The position numbers and the translations under genes were made by a program. A stretch of 19,230 bases of DNA from positions 1 to 19,230 of the forward strand of contig JAEDIL010000025.1 of assembly GCA_016292455.1 (NCBI GenBank), in the 5' to 3' direction. This stretch comes from Clostridiaceae bacterium. GTDB taxonomy: Bacteria; Bacillota; Clostridia; Oscillospirales; Acutalibacteraceae. The stretch's first letter is position 1. Each line of letters opens with the position of its first letter. Under the pieces are notes generated by a model, which saw only the letters and a program-made list of their open reading frames with translations, ran no database searches and was not told the DNA's origin. Below, one piece after another: positions 6,756 through 14,388 of this stretch.

Positions 6756-8390
6756 TTAAAACTCTGCGTACATCGGGTCAACGGGAACATAGCCCGGACC
6801 GTAAGCGCCGAAAACAATGATAAACATGATGAGTGCGTAAAGAATTATCCTGCGGACAACGATATTCTGGCCGGCAACTCTTTCGTTGACGTCAATTCCC
6901 TTTTCTTTGAGCAGGCTGATTATGAAAACGAGAAGCACGGCAACGCCGACAATGAAAAGGTCCTTTGTATCAATCCCGAACGGACGGAGCGTCTGGTCAT
7001 TGAGCGCGGTGAAGTTGACCCTGGTGAACATTATTTTTGTCATTGCAAAGCCTGCGCGCAGACCGTTGGCACGGAAAAACAGCTCGCCGAACACAACGAG
7101 AACGGCGGAACGGAGAATCTGAAAAATTCTGTACGGCAGTTTTTCCGGGTTGATGTGAAGCTTTGTCTGGAAGAACTTCACAGCCGGAAGAATGATGTCG
7201 CCGCAGAGAATGAGCACAAAATGATACATTCCGAAGAAGATGTAATTCCACGCCGAGCCGTGCCACAGTCCGTTGCAGAACCATACGCAGAACAGCGCAA
7301 TCGAGCCGGAAAGCAGAGGACCGAAATGGTTGCCGAGCTTTTTGCGCGCTGAGCCGGTCAGCTTTTTCATCGGCTTTGACATGGTTACGGGATAGAAAAT
7401 GTAATCCTTGAACCATGTTCCGAGCGTGATATGCCAGCGCTGCCAGAACTCGGAAATGGTTTTTGAAAAGAACGGTCTGCGGAAGTTTTCCGGCATTTCA
7501 ACGCCGAAAATCTGACCCATACCGACAACGGCGTCCATTGTTCCCGAAAAATCCATATAAAGCTGAACGGTATAAAGCAATGCGCCGAGTGCAAGCATAG
7601 GACCGTCATAGCTTGCGTAATTGTCAAACGCTTCCTTGACAAAGGGGTTGAGTCTGTCGGCAACAACAAGCTTTTTCATGTAGCCGAAAAGAATACGCTG
7701 AATTCCGAGAAGGAAACGGTGGTAATCAATCTGGGTAACATTCCAGAGCTTTTCCGCCGTCTGATTATAGCGGCAGATCGGTCCTTCAACAATCTGAGGG
7801 AAAAACGACATGAAAAGACCGAGACGGAAAATATTGTCGTCTGCCTGCGTTGTTCCGCGATAGACGTCAAAAAGGTATGATACCGCTTGAAGCGTATAAA
7901 ACGAGATGCCGATCGGCATGAGATATGACGGAACTTCAAGCCTTGTTGAAACATTCAGAACTTCAAGAAGCGAGTTGAGATTCTCCGTAAAAAACGGGGA
8001 GTATTTGAGAACAAGAAGAAGCCCGATATGAAGAACAGCGGCAAAGCCGAGAACAAGTCTGCTCTTTTGCTGAAAGCTTTTTTTAATCTGTTTTTTTTCC
8101 TCTTTTTCCGCCTCTTTCAAAGCAAGAGTCTGCTTTGTCCGTATCCGGTCAAGCCACAGACCGAAGTAGTGAACGGCAAGAATTGAAAGGAGAGGATAGA
8201 TTATCAGCTTTCCTGCCACGAGCCAGAAGTAAATCAGGCTTGCGGCAAGGAGAAAATATTTCTTTGCTTTTTTGGGCATCACAAAGAAGCCTATGATGCT
8301 TGCGGGCAGAAAGATATATAAAAACACGTTTGCAAAATACGAGGTCATTATTGAGTATTTACCGGCAAAGAGCAGGTATGACAGGCTCAT
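6756..8390 (-). CDS. MBOAT-family membrane O-acyltransferase (AlgI/DltB-like)
   Basis: The 544-residue polytopic membrane protein carries both MBOAT hallmarks: WQRWHITLGTWFKDYIFYP with H320, and NGLWHGSAWNYIFFG with the catalytic His H377. Members such as AlgI and DltB move acyl groups across the membrane to extracellular acceptors. Length (about 500) and motif order are normal. ATG 8390 is preceded by GGGGAGGG at good spacing. A later ATG at 8348 would give the more usual MBOAT N-terminus but lacks such a site. The ATG overlaps the stop of a 21-codon mini-ORF. The SGNH partner is encoded immediately downstream. Confidence 0.9.
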   Translation of the reverse strand: MSLSYLLFAGKYSIMTSYFANVFLYIFLPASIIGFFVMPKKAKKYFLLAASLIYFWLVAGKLIIYPLLSILAVHYFGLWLDRIRTKQTLALKEAEKEEKKQIKKSFQQKSRLVLGFAAVLHIGLLLVLKYSPFFTENLNSLLEVLNVSTRLEVPSYLMPIGISFYTLQAVSYLFDVYRGTTQADDNIFRLGLFMSFFPQIVEGPICRYNQTAEKLWNVTQIDYHRFLLGIQRILFGYMKKLVVADRLNPFVKEAFDNYASYDGPMLALGALLYTVQLYMDFSGTMDAVVGMGQIFGVEMPENFRRPFFSKTISEFWQRWHITLGTWFKDYIFYPVTMSKPMKKLTGSARKKLGNHFGPLLSGSIALFCVWFCNGLWHGSAWNYIFFGMYHFVLILCGDIILPAVKFFQTKLHINPEKLPYRIFQILRSAVLVVFGELFFRANGLRAGFAMTKIMFTRVNFTALNDQTLRPFGIDTKDLFIVGVAVLLVFIISLLKEKGIDVNERVAGQNIVVRRIILYALIMFIIVFGAYGPGYVPVDPMYAEF

Positions 8391-8452
8391 GTTCTTCCCT
8401 CCCCGGACTGCGCCGCAACAGAAAATGCAAAGCGCAAAACTGAAATTTTCAT
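8387..8452 (-). CDS. 21-codon mini-ORF overlapping the MBOAT start
   Basis: ATG 8452 opens a 21-residue frame, MKISVLRFAFSVAAQSGEGR then T, ending in a TGA that overlaps the MBOAT ATG as ATGA. AAAGGA lies ten bases upstream of its ATG. The arrangement is typical of a leader peptide translated to couple or regulate the following gene. It could be a chance frame; conservation in relatives would decide. Confidence 0.45.
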   Translation of the reverse strand: MKISVLRFAFSVAAQSGEGRT

Positions 8453-8460
8453 TGTTTTCA

Positions 8461-8495
8461 AATCCTTTCGTCTCCGGCAGGACTAATCATGCCGG
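8461..8495 (-). promoter_or_regulatory. Possible pseudoknot covering the leader ribosome binding site
   Basis: On the - strand, CCGGCA (8495-8490) and TGCCGG (8479-8474) form a stem with a 10-base loop. Loop bases AGTCC (8484-8480) can pair with GGATT (8465-8461), which overlaps the AAAGGA ribosome binding site of the mini-ORF. That is the layout of an H-type pseudoknot able to hide a start site. No known riboswitch consensus was matched. Confidence 0.35.
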
Positions 8496-8522
8496 TCGAT
8501 GTTTGCTGTCATTATTTTTTTC

Positions 8523-8540
8523 GTACGCCGAAAGGCGCAC
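8523..8540 (-). promoter_or_regulatory. 5'-end hairpin of the MBOAT transcript
   Basis: GTGCGCC and GGCGTAC form a 7-bp stem with a TTTC loop, only a few bases after the expected transcription start. A stable hairpin at this place often protects the mRNA 5' end. A run of seven A follows. Confidence 0.45.
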
Positions 8541-8551
8541 AAAGTACAACT

Positions 8552-8580
8552 ATTATAATTGATTCCGGTTACGCTGTAAA
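8552..8580 (-). promoter_or_regulatory. Sigma-A promoter of the MBOAT operon
   Basis: On the - strand: TTTACA (8580-8575), a 17-base spacer and a perfect TATAAT (8557-8552). The start of transcription should be near 8545, giving a leader of about 155 bases. Confidence 0.88.
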
Positions 8581-8908
8581 GACAAAAATATGTATAATTT
8601 ATCACAAATCTGTTACAATATTCCTGCTTTTTTCTTACCGTTGCCGTCGGTAAAGTGGCGGGGCGGATGACGGTTTTGTCGGAAGTGGGTAATAAGGTGA
8701 ATATTTTTTACAAGGAATGTATATACAATTTTTCCTGAATAATGAATAATCCTCAACAGTTTTGTTGAAAACCCTGTTAGGAAAGTTGAAAAGTTTACAT
8801 TTAAACAGAGTTATATTTTCAAATTCAACTTTTGGTGTTAAAAACTAAAAGTTTTAGACGTTTTTAACCGAGTTTTCAACAATGACAAGACGATTACTTT
8901 ACAAAAGA
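8581..8908. other. AT-rich non-coding region with TTTTCAACA-like words
   Basis: No gene fits in this stretch. TTACCG and CGGTAA (about 8636-8654) form a stem, followed by a G-rich patch to about 8700. From 8750 to 8885 the sequence is AT-rich. TTGTTGAAAAC (8762-8772) has an exact inverted copy, GTTTTCAACAA (8872-8882). Near copies include AGTTGAAAAG at 8784-8793 and ATTCAACTTTT at 8823-8833. CTAAAAGTTTTAG (about 8845-8857) is symmetrical. The words resemble divergent DnaA-box clusters seen near Firmicutes replication origins, but no dnaA or dnaN lies nearby. Confidence 0.4.
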
Positions 8909-8945
8909 AAAAGTTGTGTAAAGAAAAACGCTTTACACAACTTTT
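8909..8945 (-). terminator. Terminator of the rsmA operon
   Basis: AAAAGTTGTGTAAAG (8909-8923) and CTTTACACAACTTTT (8931-8945) form a perfect 15-bp stem with a 7-base loop. On the - strand it ends in a T-rich run (TTTTTCTTTTG). It lies 16 bases after the stop codon of the membrane sensor-like gene. Confidence 0.92.
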
Positions 8946-8961
8946 GGTTACAGAATGAATG

Positions 8962-10272
8962 TTACTTCTTTTTTCTCAGCCTTGAAAGCAGAATTGCTTT
9001 ATAAATCAGAGTGTTTTTGAAAAGCGTTTTGTGCAGCAGATGGCGTTTGACGCAACAGATTGCCGCCAACATGAAGAGCACACTGAGCGTTGCGCAAACT
9101 TCGGCTCGGAGAACAAAGAAGTCCGGTCTGATGGTCAGCCATTCGGTGTTCAGATGCGGATTCAGAATCAGATATACAGAATCGTTGACAAGCAACGCCG
9201 TTGAAACCGAGATTGTCAGGTGCATGAAAATATGAAGCACATTCGGCAGTCTGTCTGTAAGCGCATACTTGGGCGCTCCTGCGCGTTCGCGTCTGCCCGA
9301 AAGGCAGATCAAAAGGACAGTAAGCGCCAGACCTGCCGCCGAAACAATAACGGCAACGGTCAGGTGTCCGGAAACCTCATGATAAATTTCGTTGTATTTG
9401 CTTTCAATTTTTTCGCAGTCTGAGTTGAAAACCATGTCCTCCGGGAATGAGACGAAAATGTCAAAATCCTGAGGATAGTTTTTCTCAATTTCTTCAACTA
9501 TGCCGGACATATCATCAAGCGAACCGTGGACGAAATAGGGATTTCTTGAATCGAAAACCATAAGGGCATTTTCTTTCGAGGAAAAGAGTTTTTGTGCCTG
9601 ATCAATATCGGAAACATTTTCGCTGGTTATAATCCGATCTCCTGTTCTGTCAAAAACGGCGTAGCTTACCGAACGCAAAGAGTTGATAGTGTCGGTGGCA
9701 GCGCGGTAGCCGTCGTCAATCCTTTTGTGAGATTCAATCAGTTCGTCACGCTGCTTCTGATAGTAGCTTTCGATGGCTGCTTTGTTGATTATGTAGCCGT
9801 CGGCGCTTTTTGATACGAAACCGTTTGCGATATATTCCCCGTCAACGCTACCGGTCAGAATTTCATAATTCAGAATTTCATTGACGCTTTCAATCTGCTT
9901 TCGGCAGGTTTCCTCTGCGTCCTGGATTGTCAGGCGAATTGTGTCAGGACTTTCAAAACCGTCCGGAGAGGAATAAATGAGCGAGTAATCAAGAATAGCG
10001 CTGAGAGTTTCTTCAACTTCAAGGCGGAGCGGTTCGCTTTCCCGGTAATCGAAGTTCGGTCCCTGCTTGAAGAAATTGACAACGTAGGCTTCGTTTTCGG
10101 TATAAAGCAGAACAACATCAAGCAGCTGAGAGGTTGCGACAAAGGTGGTCAGCGCAATCAGAAAAGCAACAACGGCTTTTGACGTTGTGAGATAAAGAGC
10201 ATTGATAAACGAGTTGAAGAAGTTGGCTGAGCGATTTTCTTCGGTTTTATTCGTCTTTTCTTCATTTGTCAT
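8962..10272 (-). CDS. Membrane sensor-like protein without a kinase domain
   Basis: The 436-residue protein has a polar N-terminus, one membrane helix (about 33-57) and a large extracellular domain of about 245 residues rich in charged helices. Three further helices lie at about 305-324, 344-369 and 387-408, and the protein ends in a basic tail, RLRKKK. The layout, especially the tail segment KTLFKNTLIYKAILLSRL, recalls the N-terminal sensor half of certain clostridial histidine kinases, but HisKA and HATPase domains are absent and a terminator follows directly. ATG 10272 is preferred over GTG 10281 because AGAGGTG lies 6-7 bases before it. It is co-transcribed with rsmA (12-base gap). Function unknown. 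Confidence 0.75.
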   Translation of the reverse strand: MTNEEKTNKTEENRSANFFNSFINALYLTTSKAVVAFLIALTTFVATSQLLDVVLLYTENEAYVVNFFKQGPNFDYRESEPLRLEVEETLSAILDYSLIYSSPDGFESPDTIRLTIQDAEETCRKQIESVNEILNYEILTGSVDGEYIANGFVSKSADGYIINKAAIESYYQKQRDELIESHKRIDDGYRAATDTINSLRSVSYAVFDRTGDRIITSENVSDIDQAQKLFSSKENALMVFDSRNPYFVHGSLDDMSGIVEEIEKNYPQDFDIFVSFPEDMVFNSDCEKIESKYNEIYHEVSGHLTVAVIVSAAGLALTVLLICLSGRRERAGAPKYALTDRLPNVLHIFMHLTISVSTALLVNDSVYLILNPHLNTEWLTIRPDFFVLRAEVCATLSVLFMLAAICCVKRHLLHKTLFKNTLIYKAILLSRLRKKK

Positions 10273-10284
10273 ATTCTTCACCTC

Positions 10285-11133
10285 TCAAAGATTTTCATAA
10301 AGAAGCGCAAATTGTTCAAGGCTGAGTTGCTCGGCGCGTACATTGTGGTCAAGTCCGGCTTTTTCAAGGGCTTCAAGAAGCTGCGGCTTTGAAATACCCG
10401 CAGCAGAGCTGACAGAATTGAGCAGTGTTTTTCTCCGCTGGGCAAAGGCGGCTCTGACAAGGCGGAAAAAGGCTTTTTCGTCACTGACCTGAACGGGAGG
10501 GTCTTTTCTCTTGTCAAGACGGATTACGCTGCTGTCGACCTTGGGCGCAGGGAGAAAAGAGCCTTTTGAAACATCAAAGAGCTTTTTTGCCTTTGCGTAA
10601 TAATCAACGCAGACGGTGACTGCGCCTGCCGAACGTGAACCGCAGCCGCTGCAAAGGCGTTCGGCAACCTCCTTCTGAACCATGACGGTGATGCTGCGAA
10701 GCGGGAGGCGGCTTTCAAGCAGATGAGTGATTATCGGCGTTGTGATGTAATAGGGCAGGTTCGCGCAGACAACAACGTCAAGCCCCTGAAACTTTTCCTC
10801 AATCAGCTTTTGAAGGTCAACTTTTAAAACGTCGGCGTTTATAACTTCTGTGTTGAGGCAGCCGTCAAGTGTTTCCGAAAGGACGGGAATAAGCCGCGGG
10901 TCAAGCTCAATGGAAACAACCTTTGCGGCTCTTTTTGAAAGCTCCTTTGTCAGAACGCCGATTCCTGCGCCGATTTCGATTACGCCGGTCTTTTCGTCTG
11001 CACCGCCTTCCTCTGCCATTCTCGGGCAGACAGAGGGGTTGACAAGGAAGTTCTGACCGAGCGATTTTGAAAAGGTGAAGCCGTGGCGCGAAAGCACATT
11101 TTTTATCACGGATATGTCCGATAAGTTCTGCAT
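10285..11133 (-). CDS. rsmA: 16S rRNA dimethyladenosine transferase RsmA/KsgA
   Basis: The 282-residue protein is a complete member of the KsgA family, which dimethylates two adjacent adenines in helix 45 of 16S rRNA during 30S assembly. SKSLGQNFL lies at 22-30. The S-adenosylmethionine site EIGAGIGVLT is at 53-62, acidic E77 follows in SIELD, and the catalytic NLPYY is at 125-129. The C-terminal domain contains FAQRRKTLLNS, a conserved family element. I start at ATG 11133 with AAGGAG upstream; the earlier ATG at 11154 has no ribosome binding site. A near-perfect promoter faces this gene from within the galE start region. Confidence 0.95.
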   Translation of the reverse strand: MQNLSDISVIKNVLSRHGFTFSKSLGQNFLVNPSVCPRMAEEGGADEKTGVIEIGAGIGVLTKELSKRAAKVVSIELDPRLIPVLSETLDGCLNTEVINADVLKVDLQKLIEEKFQGLDVVVCANLPYYITTPIITHLLESRLPLRSITVMVQKEVAERLCSGCGSRSAGAVTVCVDYYAKAKKLFDVSKGSFLPAPKVDSSVIRLDKRKDPPVQVSDEKAFFRLVRAAFAQRRKTLLNSVSSAAGISKPQLLEALEKAGLDHNVRAEQLSLEQFALLYENL

Positions 11134-11148
11134 AACACGAAATGCTCC

Positions 11149-11176
11149 TTGCATTTTTTAAAATTCTCTGTATAAT
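11149..11176 (+). promoter_or_regulatory. Promoter of galE
   Basis: TTGCAT (11149-11154), a 16-base spacer and a perfect TATAAT (11171-11176). Transcription should start near 11183, leaving a leader of about 25 bases that holds the galE ribosome binding site. Confidence 0.75.
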
Positions 11177-11191
11177 ACATATAGTATTATA
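11171..11191. repeat. Palindrome made of two opposing -10 boxes
   Basis: TATAATAC (11171-11178) and GTATTATA (11184-11191) are exact inverted copies separated by ATATA. Each arm contains the -10 box of one of two promoters that point towards each other. The symmetry could also be an operator. Confidence 0.85.
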
Positions 11192-11214
11192 AACGAGGTG
11201 ATGAATAATGTCAA
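11186..11214 (-). promoter_or_regulatory. Consensus promoter of the rsmA operon
   Basis: On the - strand: TTGACA (11214-11209), exactly 17 bases, then TATAAT (11191-11186). Both boxes are perfect. The -35 box lies over the galE start codon. The start of transcription should be near 11179, inside the galE promoter. Confidence 0.88.
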
Positions 11215-12227
11215 TTCTTGTAACCGGAGGCGCCGGCTTTATCGGCTCTCATACCTGCATTGAGCTTCTCAAAGCCGGTTATGATGTTGTTGTTGTTGAC
11301 AATTTCTATAACAGCAAGCGCGAAGCGCTCAGAAGAATTGCGGAGCTTGCAAAAAAACAGTTTGCTTTTTATCAGTGTGATATTCGCGACGAGGCAGGGC
11401 TCGATAAAATTTTCAAGAGCGAAAAGATTGAAGCGGTCATTCACTTTGCCGGACTTAAATGTGTTCCGGAATCCTGCAAAAAACCGCTTGAATATTATGA
11501 CAACAACATTGCCGGAACACTGACGCTTTGCCGCGTTATGAAAAACAACGACTGCAAGCGTATGGTTTTCAGTTCTTCCGCAACGGTTTACGGAATGAAC
11601 AATGTTTCGCCGCTTAAAGAGACGATGCCCACCGGCGGCACAACCAATCCTTACGGCACCACGAAATACATGATTGAGCTCATTCTTCAGGACCTTTATA
11701 CCTCGGACAACGAGTGGTCAATCAGCCTTCTGCGCTATTTCAATCCCATCGGAGCGCACGAGAGCGGAAGAATCGGAGAAGACCCGAACGGAATTCCCAA
11801 CAATCTTATGCCCTATATTACTCAGGTTGCAGTCGGAAAGCGCGAATATCTCAATGTTTTCGGCGCCGATTACGACACGCCTGACGGAACGGGTGTCCGC
11901 GATTATATTCACGTTGTTGACCTTGCCCTCGGTCATGTCAAGGCTGTTGCGAGGGTTCTTTCGCAGCGCGGCTGTGAAGCTATCAATCTCGGAACAGGCG
12001 TGGGTTACAGCGTTCTTGACGTTGTTCACGCTTTTGAAAAGGCAAGCGGCGTAAAAATCAATTATCAGATAGGTCCGCGCCGCGACGGAGACGTTGCAGT
12101 CTGCTATTCCGACCCGACAAAGGCGTATGAGCTTCTTGGCTGGAAAGCTGAAAGGGACCTTGAACAGATGTGCGCCGATTCATGGCGTTGGCAGAGCACC
12201 AACCCAGACGGTTATCCGGATGACTGA
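11208..12227 (+). CDS. galE: UDP-glucose 4-epimerase
   Basis: The 339-residue cytoplasmic enzyme interconverts UDP-glucose and UDP-galactose, feeding galactose use and surface polysaccharide synthesis. The NAD-binding motif GGAGFIGSH is at 7-15, FSSSATVYG (121-129) carries the catalytic Ser region, and YGTTK (149-153) gives Tyr149 and Lys153. RYFNPIGAHESGRIGEDP is typical of GalE. Length is normal and all key residues are present. GAGGTGATG precedes the ATG. It forms a single-gene unit between its own promoter and a terminator. Confidence 0.96.
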   Translation: MSILVTGGAGFIGSHTCIELLKAGYDVVVVDNFYNSKREALRRIAELAKKQFAFYQCDIRDEAGLDKIFKSEKIEAVIHFAGLKCVPESCKKPLEYYDNNIAGTLTLCRVMKNNDCKRMVFSSSATVYGMNNVSPLKETMPTGGTTNPYGTTKYMIELILQDLYTSDNEWSISLLRYFNPIGAHESGRIGEDPNGIPNNLMPYITQVAVGKREYLNVFGADYDTPDGTGVRDYIHVVDLALGHVKAVARVLSQRGCEAINLGTGVGYSVLDVVHAFEKASGVKINYQIGPRRDGDVAVCYSDPTKAYELLGWKAERDLEQMCADSWRWQSTNPDGYPDD

Positions 12228-12249
12228 TAACTGAAACTTCATAATAACA

Positions 12250-12278
12250 AAAGAGTCCGTCGATTTGACGGACTCTTT
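12250..12278. terminator. Bidirectional terminator between galE and the hydrolase gene
   Basis: AAAGAGTCCGTC (12250-12261) and GACGGACTCTTT (12267-12278) form a perfect 12-bp stem with a 5-base loop. T-rich sequence lies beyond each end, so it can stop transcripts from both convergent genes. Confidence 0.93.
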
Positions 12279-12298
12279 ATTATTTGGTCAAGAGGTTT

Positions 12299-14239
12299 TC
12301 AGCCTCTGATTTCGGCAACAAGTTTTAATATCGGCATGAGGTAAAGCATAATAAAGTTGTAAATTGCCGAAAGCAGATCTTTGATTCCGAGGAAAGAGAA
12401 AACTCGGTCAGCAACGCTGCCGCCGATGTGCTCGTCAAACGGGTCAGCAATGTCGGCGCTGCAATAGGGCTCGTCCGCGTTGTATTCAACGTCTTTGCCG
12501 CCGACAATTGTGAAGTCAAATGTTCTGGTTCCGACCGCGGAAACCGAGCCTGCCTGAACATAGATGACGGTCAGTTCGTCTTTTGCCGCGTTGAGATCGG
12601 GAATTTCACCGCGCATGGGCAGATAAACCGTTTCGCCTGCCTTGATGATCTGGTCATTCAGAGTGTTGAAGTAAAGCTTGCTGCGTTTTGCCGAAACACC
12701 GACAACTTTTACTGAATACTCTTTTGAAAGGTTAGTAATATATACGCCCTTGCTTTCCTGTGAAGCATAGCCGACGGGAGCATTGTCAAATTTTACATGG
12801 ATCTCATCTTTCGGATTCTGAGAATATTCAAACTGCGGGAATTCTTCGCTTGAATAGATGTCTTCAATTTCATCGGTGAACAGAAGCTTTGAGCAAAGGT
12901 CTTTGGTGAAATCGTCCCACCAGACCTGACCGTGGAGCTGACCGTCAACAAACCATGTGTTCTCGGGGAGGTACGCGTATGAAGCGTCAACTTCCATTGA
13001 GGGCGAAACATGGTTGTGGGAAGAGTCGGTGCAGTTTGTTCCGGTTTGCTTGTAGCCGTCTGCAAAGCGCTGGCCCCAAGGAGCGCAGACGCTGCCGCTG
13101 GTTGAATAGCAGGCGAGAATTCCGTCAGCGTTGACCTGACCGCCGGTGAGTACCGGTCTGCCGGTGCCGGAAATGATTGAAACTCTCGTTCCGGCTGCCT
13201 GAGCGTTTTTGAAAGCTTCGGCGTAGTTCGGCATAATTTCATAGTGCATCTTGTCGCTGGCTTCAATAATCTTTGCATTGGCTACCGGGTCAAGATACAT
13301 TTCCTTGTATTTTTCATATACTTCCGGCGGCATGAAGTCCCATATACTGCCCCAGTTGCCGGCGATGTCATCAAATACCTCATCAATAAGAGCGTTTGCA
13401 AGGTCGTTGATGAAACCGATACGGTGGAGAACCATGAGGAATTCATACTCGGTCTCCGAGAAAGCGCCTACCTGAGCGTATTCAACAATGGTGTTGAAGT
13501 CGATGTCAAGATTTCTTGAAATAATATCATTGAGGAAGTATGCGCCGCAAAGAGCCGGGTGGAACATTACTGCGGACTCAATGTCGCCGAGGTCGCCGTA
13601 AAGGCTGAGATAAACGCCGACGGTCATTCCGCCGTGGCTGAGACCGTAAAGGCTGACCTTGTCGGAGCCTGTGTATTCCTTGACGGCTTCAACATATCTT
13701 CTCAGATCCTGCGCACATTTGATTGCACCCTGTCTGAAATCGATGTGAGCGTTGAAAATGTTTTCTCCGCCGATCTGGGAGGCAAAGTGGCAGTTGATTT
13801 CGTTGAGGTGGAGCATTCCCGAATCCTCGCCGTAGGTGTCAACAAAATATTTTGTTGTGGTTGTTGCCGGATCGGTGAGGGCGGCGGTGACGTTATATTT
13901 GCTTGTTCCGTCGTCATTGTTGGCAAGAACGCCGTAAAGCTCGCGGATGGCGTCGCCGAGAGTTTTGATCAGCAGCTCCTTGTCGCCTGCGCCGAGAGCG
14001 CCGAGGCTGATTCCGAGAACGCCGAGACGCTCAATAACTTTGTCGATGATGGGCTGCATCTGAACACCCCAGACATGTTCCTCGGTTTCAAGACCATAGT
14101 CAAGGTAAAGCTCGGAAGCACTGTAACCGGGAACGATGATGAGCGGTGTGACCTTTTTTTCTTCGGCAGCGGCTGAGGCGGCCGAAACCGAGCAGAGAAT
14201 CATCACCAGAGCGAGAAGAACGCTCAGAAGTTTTTTCAT
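12299..14239 (-). CDS. Large secreted alpha/beta hydrolase (lipase/acyltransferase-like)
   Basis: The 646-residue protein has a clear signal peptide (1-23, cleavage after ASA). PLIIVPGYSASELYL (32-46) and SLYGLSHGGMTVG (196-208) with the nucleophile elbow G-L-S201-H-G place it among alpha/beta hydrolases of the lipase/LCAT/PGAP1 type. The catalytic Asp and His are probably in the 370-470 region (several candidates, such as SHNHVSPSM and GQLHGQVWW). A beta-rich domain occupies about 500-600, and the last 25 residues are hydrophobic (LLSAIYNFIMLYLMPILKLV), possibly a membrane-associating tail. The frame is open to 14329, but ATG 14239 starts the signal peptide and has AAGAAGGA upstream. Substrate unknown. 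Confidence 0.82.
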   Translation of the reverse strand: MKKLLSVLLALVMILCSVSAASAAAEEKKVTPLIIVPGYSASELYLDYGLETEEHVWGVQMQPIIDKVIERLGVLGISLGALGAGDKELLIKTLGDAIRELYGVLANNDDGTSKYNVTAALTDPATTTTKYFVDTYGEDSGMLHLNEINCHFASQIGGENIFNAHIDFRQGAIKCAQDLRRYVEAVKEYTGSDKVSLYGLSHGGMTVGVYLSLYGDLGDIESAVMFHPALCGAYFLNDIISRNLDIDFNTIVEYAQVGAFSETEYEFLMVLHRIGFINDLANALIDEVFDDIAGNWGSIWDFMPPEVYEKYKEMYLDPVANAKIIEASDKMHYEIMPNYAEAFKNAQAAGTRVSIISGTGRPVLTGGQVNADGILACYSTSGSVCAPWGQRFADGYKQTGTNCTDSSHNHVSPSMEVDASYAYLPENTWFVDGQLHGQVWWDDFTKDLCSKLLFTDEIEDIYSSEEFPQFEYSQNPKDEIHVKFDNAPVGYASQESKGVYITNLSKEYSVKVVGVSAKRSKLYFNTLNDQIIKAGETVYLPMRGEIPDLNAAKDELTVIYVQAGSVSAVGTRTFDFTIVGGKDVEYNADEPYCSADIADPFDEHIGGSVADRVFSFLGIKDLLSAIYNFIMLYLMPILKLVAEIRG

Positions 14240-14266
14240 TTTTTTTCCTTCTTTCCATATTCTTTC

Positions 14267-14287
14267 CGGGATTCCACCCAAATCCCG
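14267..14287 (-). promoter_or_regulatory. Leader hairpin of the hydrolase gene
   Basis: CGGGATT and AATCCCG form a perfect 7-bp stem with a 7-base loop in the short leader, just downstream of the predicted transcription start and about 27 bases before the ATG. It may stabilise the mRNA or tune translation. Confidence 0.5.
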
Positions 14288-14300
14288 TTTTTGCCACAAA

Positions 14301-14329
14301 ATTATATCACACTTGTGCAGTGTTCGCAA
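14301..14329 (-). promoter_or_regulatory. Promoter of the hydrolase gene, with an inverted repeat in the spacer
   Basis: On the - strand: TTGCGA (14329-14324), a 17-base spacer and TATAAT (14306-14301). The spacer holds ACACTTGTGCAGTGT (14309-14323), with 5-base inverted arms and a 5-base centre, a possible repressor operator. Confidence 0.75.
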
Positions 14330-14336
14330 GATGAAA

Positions 14337-14388
14337 GCGACATTTTTTGGCGACGGATGTCTGCGAGATTTTTGGGCGACGGATGTAT
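14337..14388. repeat. Two-copy 26-base tandem repeat
   Basis: 14337-14362 and 14363-14388 match at 23 of 26 positions, sharing GGCGACGGATGT exactly. They lie just upstream of the hydrolase -35 box, in the 313-base gap between divergent genes. Between 14389 and 14479 I see nothing further. Confidence 0.8.

Noticed and set aside
8440..8520. c-di-GMP (GEMM-I) riboswitch in the MBOAT leader
   Set aside because: GCAAAC and GACGAAAGG recall the consensus, but the GACGCAAAGC core, the second helix and the tetraloop/receptor are missing.
13559..14176. 205-codon open frame on the + strand
   Set aside because: Antisense to the hydrolase gene, which has signal peptide, nucleophile elbow, promoter and terminator; the + frame has no start signals.
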